Assembly: GCA_947176285.1 (NCBI GenBank)
Contig: CAMWQF010000176.1
Span: 1-6,200 of the forward strand
DNA length: 6,200 nucleotides
Direction: 5' to 3'
Origin: an uncultured Porphyromonadaceae bacterium
GTDB lineage: Bacteria > Bacteroidota > Bacteroidia > Bacteroidales > Muribaculaceae
Numbering within the stretch: the stretch's first letter is position 1; each line of letters starts with the position of its first letter. Shown piece by piece: positions 1 to 6,200 of the stretch. A program made the position numbers and the translations under genes. The notes under the pieces are model-generated. The model worked only from the letters and a program-made list of their open reading frames with translations, had not been told where the DNA came from and ran no database searches.

Positions 1-8
1 TCAAGCCT

Positions 9-1601
9 ATGAATAAAATTCTACTTTCAACCCTTCTTTTATATCCGCTTGCCGTGTCCGGCTATAATGTTTCTACAGAGCCGACTCATCGTGCGGCATT
101 GATAGAAGAGTTTACCGGTATTCATTGCCCTAATTGTCCTGACGGCCACAAAGTGGCTACGATGCTCGCAACGCTTCATCCTGAAGAAGTCTTCATGGTT
201 GCCATACATGCTGGCAGCTATGCTAATCCATATGCAATGGAGCCTGATTTTCGTATACCTGTTGGAGATGCTCTTCACGAGCATTTCGATGTGCCGTTCT
301 ATCCCTCTGCCGTCATCAGTCGGCGACCTTATTCCGATAACATGGCAATATCACGAAGTGACTGGGGCGCAGCGTGCCGTGACGTTATTAATGAAATATC
401 TCCTGTTAATCTCTGGACATCCAGCAGCTACGATGATCAGACACGCACCCTCACTCTTAATGTCGAAGGATACCTGACTTCTTCTATGAATGATCCTCGT
501 CTTAATGTATTTCTGCTTCAGAGTGAGATATTAGGTCCGCAAAGCGGAGGTCTGCTCGGCTACGAGTATCCTCACCGCCATATGCTCCGTGCAAGATTGA
601 CAGACAATGATATGGGCGATGTGATTGCAACTAAATCGGAAGGAGAATTCTTTGAACGCTCATTTTCTTATGTTCTTCCTGAAGAGATAGGTGGTACTGC
701 AGTAGATCCTGTGAATGTTGAGTTGCTTGTGTTTGTCACTGATGGAGTAGATGATGTGTGTCAGGTATGCTCCACACGTCCCGACACTTCATCACTTCCA
801 CAGTCATTGATTGCCGGTTGCACTGAAGCGCCTCTAGGGATATCAAAGAATCATGCATTCGATTTTTTTGAAGTGGCACTTCAGAATAATGGAGGTGTTC
901 CATTGACATCTGCTGACTTCGATGTCACAATAAATGGCGAATTGTCTGTGTGCAGATGGGAAGGAGAGATTCCTGCCCATACCAATGAAATAGTCCGCGT
1001 CCCGCTTAACGGAATGCTGAAGCCCACTTATGATGATGATCAGACGTCTTATATCATTCGCATGATGAAAGCAAATGGAGAAGATGTTGAGACAGCGTCG
1101 ATCAGAGGTAGCATTCAGGAAGTGGCAGCATATCCTTCGGAATTCAATGTTGTAATTAAGACAGATATTGATGCTGCCGACAACACTTGGCGCATCCTTG
1201 ATGAAGATGGAAATCTTATATATGACTTCGGTCCGTATCCAAATGGAGAAGTTGCTGAATACACAGAGGCTGTAAAACTCGATCCGGGTAAAATTTACTG
1301 TCTTGAGATATTCGATGCGTGGGGAAACGGCATCTGTCATCCAAACGGAAGTGTGAAGATTGTAGGCATTGACGGAAAACAGGTGACTATTTACCGTGAA
1401 ATCCGCAACTATGGAATGCGTCAATTCTTCAAGACGGTTGAATCAAGCGGTGTGAATGAAGTAGGATTAAGTTCTGAACCGGTGAAGATTGAGATTTTCG
1501 ATATCGCCGGGCGTAAGCTTAACAGTTATCCTGAGGGAATCCATCTTGTTCGTCGCAGTTTTGGTGATGGGTCGGTAAAAATAGAAAAAATAATCAAATA
1601 A
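9..1601 (+). CDS. Omp28-family exported protein with thioredoxin-like CxxC motif and T9SS tail
   Basis: This 530-residue protein starts with a Sec signal peptide (about residues 1-18, MNKILLSTLLLYPLAVSG) with no lipobox cysteine. The segment EEFTGIHCPNCPDG (33-46) carries a CPNC pair at C40/C43, and FYPSAVISR (97-105) follows where a thioredoxin fold has its cis-proline. This layout is typical of the Omp28-related outer membrane proteins first known from Porphyromonas gingivalis. Their role is not settled; a redox or adhesive function is only inferred. Residues about 378-455 match a beta module recurrent in Bacteroidota secreted proteins (TD...W.L.DEDGN, then IFDAWGNGIC). Residues about 480-530 form a short type A sorting tail (IFDIAGRKL, then GIHLVRR). 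A second CxxC (CQVC, 251-254) is unusual. The ATG at 9 is chosen because the signal peptide begins there; only 8 upstream bases are visible, with no stop and no Shine-Dalgarno. The next gene follows after 10 bases. The family call is firm and the function is not. Confidence 0.88.
   Translation: MNKILLSTLLLYPLAVSGYNVSTEPTHRAALIEEFTGIHCPNCPDGHKVATMLATLHPEEVFMVAIHAGSYANPYAMEPDFRIPVGDALHEHFDVPFYPSAVISRRPYSDNMAISRSDWGAACRDVINEISPVNLWTSSSYDDQTRTLTLNVEGYLTSSMNDPRLNVFLLQSEILGPQSGGLLGYEYPHRHMLRARLTDNDMGDVIATKSEGEFFERSFSYVLPEEIGGTAVDPVNVELLVFVTDGVDDVCQVCSTRPDTSSLPQSLIAGCTEAPLGISKNHAFDFFEVALQNNGGVPLTSADFDVTINGELSVCRWEGEIPAHTNEIVRVPLNGMLKPTYDDDQTSYIIRMMKANGEDVETASIRGSIQEVAAYPSEFNVVIKTDIDAADNTWRILDEDGNLIYDFGPYPNGEVAEYTEAVKLDPGKIYCLEIFDAWGNGICHPNGSVKIVGIDGKQVTIYREIRNYGMRQFFKTVESSGVNEVGLSSEPVKIEIFDIAGRKLNSYPEGIHLVRRSFGDGSVKIEKIIK
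1449..1598 (+). other. Short T9SS type A-like C-terminal sorting tail of the Omp28-family protein
   Basis: Residues 481-530 of the first protein contain SGVNEV, then VKIEIFDIAGRKL, then EGIHLVRRSF and a lysine-rich end (KIEKIIK). This is the usual order of the sorting domain: an 'I.D..GR.' strand, a 'G(I/L)Y(I/L)V' strand and a basic last strand. It is shorter than the roughly 70-residue domains of the next two proteins, because the loop between the GR strand and the GI strand is only about five residues. Bacteroidales proteins often carry this compact form. Whether it is cleaved and exchanged for A-LPS, as the long form is, cannot be told from sequence. Confidence 0.7.
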
Positions 1602-1611
1602 TATAATTGCT

Positions 1612-3315
1612 ATGAAGAAATGTTTACTTTTCATGGCCGCTTTGGCTATGGCCGGCACTGCTATTGCCGGTTGGGGAGATTCAAGTGAAGACCCAGTGGC
1701 TATCTTTCCGCATAAAACTTCCAGCTATGCTACGGAAGTGAAAGCATGCCCCGACGGATCTGTATGGGCTATGATGTATCATCCAAATACTAAGAATGCG
1801 GAAGATGAGTATGATACAAGCCATGTCGTCTACGAGTATATAGTGCAGCATTTTGATAAGGAAGGTAATCCTGAATTCGAAGGGCTGGGGAAGGTGATTA
1901 GCGATTATAATAACTATTCCTACACTGTAATCAATGATTATATGATTGTCGACTCCGAAGGTAATGCAATTGTTGCAGTGCAGGATTGCCGAAACTCATC
2001 CGGCGGCGGAAGATCATACACCGCATATAAGGTGGCTCCTGACGGAACACTCCTTTGGGGTGAGGATGGAGTGGCGATTTCCGATGCTCTCAATCCCGCT
2101 GATGGATCTGCAGCCATGCGTATCGTAGAACTTGAAGACGGAAGTTTCGTATTCGCATGGTTGGAAATGAGCGCTACCACTACAAATGTCTGCCTCCAGC
2201 GCATAAGTAAGGATGGCAAGCCACAGTGGGATCTTAAGAAAATGCGGCTTGACGAGGATTTCACCACTTATCCGTATCTTGTGAATTCGGGTGATAACAC
2301 ATTTATCTTGGTTTATGCCCGTTCAAGTTCTCAAGTTCTGTATGCACGTAAGATTGATTTCGAAGGAGAATCCGTATGGAGCAAGGATGTGCGCATTTAT
2401 CGTGGAGGCTGGGGAAGCACCCCGATTCATACTCAGATTAAAGTCGCTCCCTCCGGTGATGGCGGAGTGCTTGTAGCATGGACAGATGATCGCAATGCCA
2501 TCAATTTGGAGACTCCGTATCTCAGCTACGTTACTCCTGATGGTGAACTCGGATTTAAAGGTCAGAGCGATGAATCAGACGTCAAACTTTTCTACACTGA
2601 AGCATGGCGTAGTTTCCAGATTTCAACGTGTGCTGCAGAAGATGGTTCCGGATTCTATGTTATCTGGCGCATCACTAGCGGCAACCAGGGCTGGCAAGGC
2701 ATGATGATGCAGAAAGTAAGCAAGGAGGGCGACCTTTTATGGGGTGATGATGCAAAGGTGCTCTTTGAGCCGGTGCAACATTCCGTAGGTTACACATCTG
2801 TGCTTCCGACTCCTGATGGAGGAGCCACAGCTTTCTTTATGGAGCAAGCCGCTCAAAATCAAGAGATCGGATATGCTGCACGTTTTGATGCAGGTGGCGA
2901 ATTTGTATGGGATAATGATTATGTTCCCGTCACTGTTGAGGGTCACCAGGCATCATCTCTCAAATCTCAGCCTTATGGAAAAGATTCTTATCTTCTTAAC
3001 TGGGTTGATGGAATGCTGGGTTCAGTGACCGGTGATAATACGTATGTCATGACCATCTTAAATGAAGACGGCACATTCGGTATGCCGAATACCGCTGTAG
3101 AAACGGTGTCTCTAAAATCTTTCTCACTCGGTTATGATGGCAAGTCAATAACCGGCAATATGCCTGACGGCACTGAAATGAGCATTTATAACGCTGCCGG
3201 AGTCAGAGTGGCAAAAACTGTAGCCTGCGGCGGACATGCAGCAGTCTCTCTTCCGGGAGGTATCTATTTCACTAAAGATGCTGAAGGCAATGCTCTTAAA
3301 TTATTTGTCAAATAA
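1612..3315 (+). CDS. Secreted eightfold-repeat (probable beta-propeller) protein with T9SS type A sorting domain
   Basis: The 567-residue product begins with a clear signal peptide (MKKCLLFMAALAMAGTAIA, likely cut after A19). The cysteine at position 4 is too early and in the wrong context for a lipobox. Residues 49-492 consist of eight units of about 58 residues. Each unit has a hydrophobic strand after a Gly/Asp turn (for example GSVWAMMY, GSFVFAWLE, GGVLVAWTDDR), followed by a charged turn ending in an aromatic (for example VAPDGTLLWG, VSKEGDLLWG, FDAGGEFVW). This spacing fits a beta-propeller. Residues about 496-567 are a type A sorting domain (MSIYNAAGVRV, then LPGGIYF, then KLFVK). No catalytic motif is recognisable, so a binding or structural role on the surface is the best inference. 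The gene starts 10 bases after the first gene and ends 15 bases before the third, so it is very likely in the same transcript. The ATG at 1612 fits the signal peptide; no Shine-Dalgarno is present. Confidence 0.85.
   Translation: MKKCLLFMAALAMAGTAIAGWGDSSEDPVAIFPHKTSSYATEVKACPDGSVWAMMYHPNTKNAEDEYDTSHVVYEYIVQHFDKEGNPEFEGLGKVISDYNNYSYTVINDYMIVDSEGNAIVAVQDCRNSSGGGRSYTAYKVAPDGTLLWGEDGVAISDALNPADGSAAMRIVELEDGSFVFAWLEMSATTTNVCLQRISKDGKPQWDLKKMRLDEDFTTYPYLVNSGDNTFILVYARSSSQVLYARKIDFEGESVWSKDVRIYRGGWGSTPIHTQIKVAPSGDGGVLVAWTDDRNAINLETPYLSYVTPDGELGFKGQSDESDVKLFYTEAWRSFQISTCAAEDGSGFYVIWRITSGNQGWQGMMMQKVSKEGDLLWGDDAKVLFEPVQHSVGYTSVLPTPDGGATAFFMEQAAQNQEIGYAARFDAGGEFVWDNDYVPVTVEGHQASSLKSQPYGKDSYLLNWVDGMLGSVTGDNTYVMTILNEDGTFGMPNTAVETVSLKSFSLGYDGKSITGNMPDGTEMSIYNAAGVRVAKTVACGGHAAVSLPGGIYFTKDAEGNALKLFVK
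1756..3087 (+). repeat. Eight degenerate protein-level repeats (propeller blades)
   Basis: The turn motif '(D/E/G)G..(x)W' recurs in segments starting at residues 80, 140, 197, 247, 306, 368, 424 and 482, giving intervals of 60, 57, 50, 59, 62, 56 and 58. A hydrophobic strand after a Gly/Asp turn alternates with it, near residues 49, 117, 177, 228, 283, 344, 402 and 458. The repeats are degenerate in DNA, so they are old and not a recent tandem duplication. A seven- or eight-bladed propeller is the natural reading; the blade number is inferred from the motif count. Confidence 0.7.
3097..3312 (+). other. T9SS type A C-terminal sorting domain of the propeller protein
   Basis: Residues 496-567 show the standard long form: a first strand (SFSLGYDGKSITG), then EMSIYNAAGVRV, a glycine/alanine-rich loop, SLPGGIYF and a terminal KLFVK. 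In this family the domain directs the protein through the T9SS outer-membrane translocon and is usually removed by the PorU sortase. The match in order and length is good. Confidence 0.82.
3301..3315. repeat. Perfect 7-base inverted repeat over the stop codon of the propeller gene
   Basis: TTATTTG and CAAATAA flank a single T and form a perfect inverted repeat that covers the last four sense codons and the TAA stop. As RNA it could pair six A/U pairs around a three-base GUC loop, which is weak. There is no GC-rich stem and no following U-run, so it is not a good intrinsic terminator. The codons themselves spell the common sorting-domain ending LFVK, so the symmetry may be accidental. Confidence 0.5.
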
Positions 3316-3330
3316 GGATCATTAAACTAT

Positions 3331-6200
3331 ATGCTTATGAAAAAATTGTTTATAACCCTTTGCGCTACAACATTGACAGCAGTAGCAGCAAATTCTCAAG
3401 TAGTGCTGGGCTATACCCTTTCCGAGTCAGGCGGTGAGTATACTCCTCTTGCAGACCCGACTGTTATTTATAAAGGGACTGATGAAAAAACCGATATAAG
3501 TTGGTATGATCGCAGTGTCATCACACCTGATGGAATCACCTCCGATGGAGATTCAGCCAAAGGTTTCGACCTGGGGTTTACCTTTAATTTTGCAGGAAAA
3601 GAATATACGAGCTTCTTGGTGTCGCCATTCGGTTATCTTTATCTTGGCGGCGAGGAAGAGATAAGTTACAATACCTTCATGCGCGCCAATTTCCTTACAT
3701 TCTTTAATGATAATGGATTGGTGGGACTTGCATGCAGCCAAAGTGTGGCACATCGTGAAGATACGGAAATTTCATATAAAATAAATGGTTCCGGCAGCGA
3801 TGCATCTATCACGCTGCAGTTCAGCAACGTCCTTTGTCTCGTGTCATCATGGGGAAAATCCGGTCTTGTCACTGATTTCCAACTTACTCTTACTGCAGAC
3901 GGAGGAGTAAACTATGTATTCAATGGATTCCGTGATTATATCTCAGAAGATGAAGCAGAAAATTTCACAGAATCCTTGGAAGTGCCTCTTCGCATAGCGG
4001 TGCGTGAAGGTGATAATTATGTGTGTGCTAAGGGGTCTATAGGAGAGCTTGAAGTGTCTTGCAACTCAGTTGAAGAGGTAAGGTTCTCAGCTGCAACTCC
4101 TGCAGGAACTACTATCAAATGGGATGTTCCCGGAGATTGTGTTGTCCCGGCTAATCAGCCTACCGATCTAATCTTCGAACGCACTTCTGATCAGATTAGC
4201 TATTCATTCACTCCATCATCAGATGCTCAGACTTATCTGGTATTATATACCACATCAAATGAGCAACCCTCAGCACCCGAAGATGGCGTAGTGTATAATC
4301 AGGGTGATAAGATCGGCGAAGCCACCGTAGTCTCATATGGTCCCGCTACTAATGGCGTTGTCTACTCTATGGAACCCGGCACTGAGTTTAATTTCTACGT
4401 TTATGCTGCCGGAGCGTATGGACTTAATGGTCCGAAATATAACGTGGAATCCCCTCTTAAAGGAGAAGTGGCTACACTTCCGGCATCTCCGGGCGAAGTT
4501 AAGTTTGCTCCGGCAGAAACCGACAAGATAACTATGACAGTAGCTGAAAACGGTACTGACGATGATGTTCTGGTGATCTATAATTCGTATTGCGAACGTA
4601 GCAACTATGGCGATCACGGACTGTTCGGTACTATTACGCCTGAGTTGAAGGAAGGTGATGTACTTCCTGTTCCTGAGGATTTCGAGCCTACTTATTCTTA
4701 TGAAGGCGTGCCTATGCCGGAAAATGGTGGTACTGTAGCCTATGTCGGTAAGCCCGGCGAGATCACGATAGAAGGCCTTGATCCCTCTACTATGTACTAC
4801 ATCAGCGTATATACGCGTAATGCAAAAGGTGAGTATACTTCTAAACCGGTGTCTACAGGCTGGTCTACAATCATCACTAGTCCATACGACGGTGATTCAT
4901 ATAACTTCCCTAATTACAGGGTTCCTTATGGCTGGGAAAGCAGCGATGCAGGCGATGACACCCTTATGGTGACAGATGAGGCATACTACGATAGATCGAC
5001 AGGAGAACCCTCTCGCGGTAGCCAAATCATGCAAATCCGAGTTATTAACAACCGTGGCGACGCCATCAATGGCAAACGTGCATGGATTACCCCGGCTCCT
5101 GTAAAAGTCAACGTCCGTCATATAAAGGCAGATTTCAGCTATAGCATAGTGGAAGGCTTGAGCCGTTTCCAGAGCGAACCTTACAATGCATGGGCAGAAG
5201 ATGATAAACTCGAAATACAGGTATCTGCCGATAATGGAGAGACTTGGGAATCCGTAGCAACATTTGATGCTGCAAATCATCCCGAACAAGAGGAATTGAC
5301 AAGCTACAATGCAATTTCGGCTGACCTTGATGCATATTACGGAGAAACTGTGCTTGTCCGCCTTTATTGGAACACTTTCATGGCACCGGCTTTCGGTGGC
5401 AACATGTATGTAGAACGTTTCAGCCTCTCTCAGGCTGAGTCTACGGGAGTTCCCGAGGTGTCAATTGGTGAAGTGACAGAGGATTCTGCGGTTATCAATT
5501 GGGTCGCTGATCAGACTGATTATGAACTTGCATATTCAGTTAAGAATGCCGATGACTTCAAGGTGGTAAGAGTAGAAAACGCCATGACTTACACTATCGT
5601 TGGTCTTGAGGCTAATACTGAATACACCGTAAAAGTTCGCGCACTGATCGCTAAAGAAGAGTCCGGAGAAGAAATCTTCAGCGAATGGAGTGACTTGGTC
5701 GACTTTACAACTGCCGACTATCCTGTTGTAGATGCTCCTGAGGGTCTTGTTTCTGATGTAGATAGTAAGGGTGATGATGGTGTTGCTATTCTTTCGTGGA
5801 ACGCTATCGATGTAGCCGAGAAATATGAGGTGGCTTATCGTCTCTCTACTGAAACCGAATGGTCATATGTTGAGTCGGAAGAGGCAACTGTAGAAATTGG
5901 AAATCTCCAGTCTTTAGCAACTTATATTTGGAAAGTTCGCGCATTTTGTACGCATGGTCGTGAGACTTCCTATTCAGCTCAGGCACGCTTTACTATGCCG
6001 AAAGCATCTGAAGTTTCTTCAATATCAGAAGACGTAGTGATACTCTCAAACAACGGCAATCTTCTTGTTGAGGGTGCTACGGGTCAGTCCATTGCAATAT
6101 ATACAGTATCTGGTATTGAGGTGGCATTTATAAACAGTGCTGAGGCTTCGGAAAGCATATCTCTTGCTTCCGGCACATACATTGTGCGAATTGCAGACCG
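3331..6200 (+). CDS. Large modular T9SS surface protein with FnIII-like and cleaved-adhesin-like domains (3' end cut by window)
   Basis: The frame is open for 956 codons to the window edge. Layout, numbered from the ATG at 3331: signal peptide 1-20 (cut near AVAA/NS); an N-terminal beta-sandwich about 60-230 with the pattern LGFTFNFAGKEYTSFLVSPFGYL cut short here to its key parts, LGFTFNF (81-87) and VSPFGYL (97-103); two long FnIII-like modules about 277-384 and 385-510; a cleaved-adhesin / choice-of-anchor-J-like jelly roll about 528-707; tandem FnIII domains about 709-796 and 799-891; and a type A sorting domain from about 893. Such proteins in Bacteroidota are secreted by T9SS and mostly uncharacterised; binding or adhesion is inferred, and no protease motif is seen. 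The TAA of the previous gene is in frame, so the start lies after 3315. ATG 3331 is the first candidate, 12 bases after a weak AAGGA (3314-3318). ATG 3337 gives a tidy MKKLF start and is almost equally likely. Only a few terminal residues should be missing. Confidence 0.87.
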   Translation, partial: MLMKKLFITLCATTLTAVAANSQVVLGYTLSESGGEYTPLADPTVIYKGTDEKTDISWYDRSVITPDGITSDGDSAKGFDLGFTFNFAGKEYTSFLVSPFGYLYLGGEEEISYNTFMRANFLTFFNDNGLVGLACSQSVAHREDTEISYKINGSGSDASITLQFSNVLCLVSSWGKSGLVTDFQLTLTADGGVNYVFNGFRDYISEDEAENFTESLEVPLRIAVREGDNYVCAKGSIGELEVSCNSVEEVRFSAATPAGTTIKWDVPGDCVVPANQPTDLIFERTSDQISYSFTPSSDAQTYLVLYTTSNEQPSAPEDGVVYNQGDKIGEATVVSYGPATNGVVYSMEPGTEFNFYVYAAGAYGLNGPKYNVESPLKGEVATLPASPGEVKFAPAETDKITMTVAENGTDDDVLVIYNSYCERSNYGDHGLFGTITPELKEGDVLPVPEDFEPTYSYEGVPMPENGGTVAYVGKPGEITIEGLDPSTMYYISVYTRNAKGEYTSKPVSTGWSTIITSPYDGDSYNFPNYRVPYGWESSDAGDDTLMVTDEAYYDRSTGEPSRGSQIMQIRVINNRGDAINGKRAWITPAPVKVNVRHIKADFSYSIVEGLSRFQSEPYNAWAEDDKLEIQVSADNGETWESVATFDAANHPEQEELTSYNAISADLDAYYGETVLVRLYWNTFMAPAFGGNMYVERFSLSQAESTGVPEVSIGEVTEDSAVINWVADQTDYELAYSVKNADDFKVVRVENAMTYTIVGLEANTEYTVKVRALIAKEESGEEIFSEWSDLVDFTTADYPVVDAPEGLVSDVDSKGDDGVAILSWNAIDVAEKYEVAYRLSTETEWSYVESEEATVEIGNLQSLATYIWKVRAFCTHGRETSYSAQARFTMPKASEVSSISEDVVILSNNGNLLVEGATGQSIAIYTVSGIEVAFINSAEASESISLASGTYIVRIAD
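4159..4860 (+). repeat. Two long FnIII-like modules with the GD.IG..TVV..G insertion
   Basis: Residues 277-384 of the third protein contain DGVVYNQGDKIGEATVV, then MEPGTEFNFYVYA, then LNGPKYN and PLKG. This order ('P.DG..Y..GD.IG..TVV..G', 'L.PGT.Y.F.VYA', 'Y....PL.G') is a recurrent module in secreted Bacteroidota proteins. Residues 385-510 repeat it in a more divergent form: VLVIYN, then GVPMPENGGTVAYVG, then IEGLDPSTMYYISVYTRN. Both are longer than a standard FnIII domain of about 90 residues because of the insertion between the central strands. Module borders are approximate. Confidence 0.6.
4912..5451 (+). other. Cleaved-adhesin / choice-of-anchor-J-like jelly-roll domain
   Basis: Residues about 528-707 of the third protein show the ordered marks of this carbohydrate-binding-like fold: a tryptophan near the start (YGWESSD), KRAWITPAPVKVN (583-595, matching the family's 'WLITP' strand), DKLEIQVSADNGETWESV (625-642), DLDAYYGETVLVRLYW (665-680) and a closing strand MYVERFSLSQ (692-701). 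Related domains occur in the haemagglutinin regions of Porphyromonas gingipains. The usual aspartate in the closing 'yiDdv.v' strand is replaced by glutamate. Ligand unknown. Confidence 0.68.
5455..6003 (+). repeat. Tandem pair of FnIII domains
   Basis: Two domains of about 90-95 residues sit side by side before the sorting domain of the third protein. Landmarks repeat at roughly 100-residue spacing: AVINW / AILSW (W724, W823), YELAY / YEVAY (731, 832), and EYTVKVRA / TYIWKVRA. The DNA AAAGTTCGCGCA is identical at 5632-5643 and 5932-5943, exactly 300 bases apart, while the rest has diverged. They probably act as spacers or as protein- or glycan-binding modules. Confidence 0.75.
6007..6200 (+). 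other. T9SS type A C-terminal sorting domain of the modular protein (incomplete)
   Basis: Residues 893 onward read NNGNLLVEGATGQ, then IAIYTVSGIEV, then SLASGTYIVRIAD, and the two last bases (CG) must begin an arginine codon. This is the standard long form in the same order as in the propeller protein. Only the final basic strand is missing, so the stop codon should lie within a few tens of bases past the window. Confidence 0.82.

Noticed and set aside
199..477. Alternative + strand frame of 92 codons
   Set aside because: It overlaps the Omp28 core out of frame, and its composition (many Met, Leu, Ser) is that of a shadow frame.
843..1424. Antisense open frame of 193 codons on the - strand
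   Set aside because: It lies wholly inside the Omp28-type gene, whose forward product is recognisable throughout. The antisense product is rich in Ile, His, Cys and Ser with no domain or signal.
1602..1611. Spacer between the first and second genes as a regulatory site
   Set aside because: Ten AT-rich bases with no Shine-Dalgarno, promoter or hairpin; it is simply an intra-operon gap.
3297..3307. Possible Bacteroidota -7 promoter element (TATTTG-like) before the third gene
   Set aside because: Only the TTTG part fits the TAnnTTTG consensus; the leading TA is missing and there is no TTTG at the proper distance upstream.
3361..3366. Cysteine in the signal peptide of the third protein (residue 11, ITLCA) as a lipoprotein site
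   Set aside because: The residue before it is leucine, not a small residue, and the hydrophobic segment continues past it to AVAA, so a signal peptidase I site fits better.
4150..4200. Inverted repeat GCTAATC / GATTAGC and the 10-base palindrome TCTGATCAGA within the third gene
   Set aside because: They are short, imperfectly extended and sit inside a well-supported coding region, so chance is sufficient.
4897..5289. Antisense open frame of 130 codons on the - strand
   Set aside because: It is opposite the jelly-roll domain of the third gene, which is coding over the full stretch. The antisense product has no recognisable feature.

Overview
The window reads as a piece of a Bacteroidales (Bacteroidota) chromosome. 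The evidence is the protein content. All three genes encode exported proteins whose C-termini look like type A sorting signals of the type IX secretion system (T9SS). The first belongs to the Omp28 family, and none of the three starts has a strong Shine-Dalgarno sequence, as is usual in this phylum. A gut or oral member near Muribaculaceae, Prevotellaceae or Porphyromonadaceae fits, but the family cannot be fixed from this sequence.

Layout: three genes lie head to tail on the + strand and fill almost all of the window. (1) 9-1601 encodes an Omp28-type protein with a thioredoxin-like CPNC motif near the N-terminus, a GNGIC-type beta module and a short sorting tail. (2) 1612-3315 encodes an eightfold-repeat, probable beta-propeller protein with a full-length sorting domain. 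(3) 3331 to beyond 6200 encodes a large multi-domain surface protein: an N-terminal beta-sandwich, two long fibronectin-III-like modules, a cleaved-adhesin / choice-of-anchor-J-like jelly roll, two tandem fibronectin-III domains and a sorting domain. It is cut by the window edge just before its stop. I found the third frame by translating by hand; it is open for 956 codons without a stop.

The spacers are 10 and 15 bases. Neither has room for a promoter and neither contains a convincing terminator, so the three genes are probably co-transcribed from a promoter upstream of base 1. A small perfect inverted repeat covers the last codons and stop of gene 2.

How they work together is inference. 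All three should cross the inner membrane by Sec and the outer membrane by T9SS, ending on the surface or outside the cell. No catalytic site of a known hydrolase is visible in genes 2 or 3, and the domains suggest binding or adhesion. I see no RNA gene, mobile element, CRISPR array or defence system, and nothing that amounts to a clearly new system. The most notable points are the run of three structurally unrelated T9SS cargo proteins and the internal repeat architecture of genes 2 and 3.
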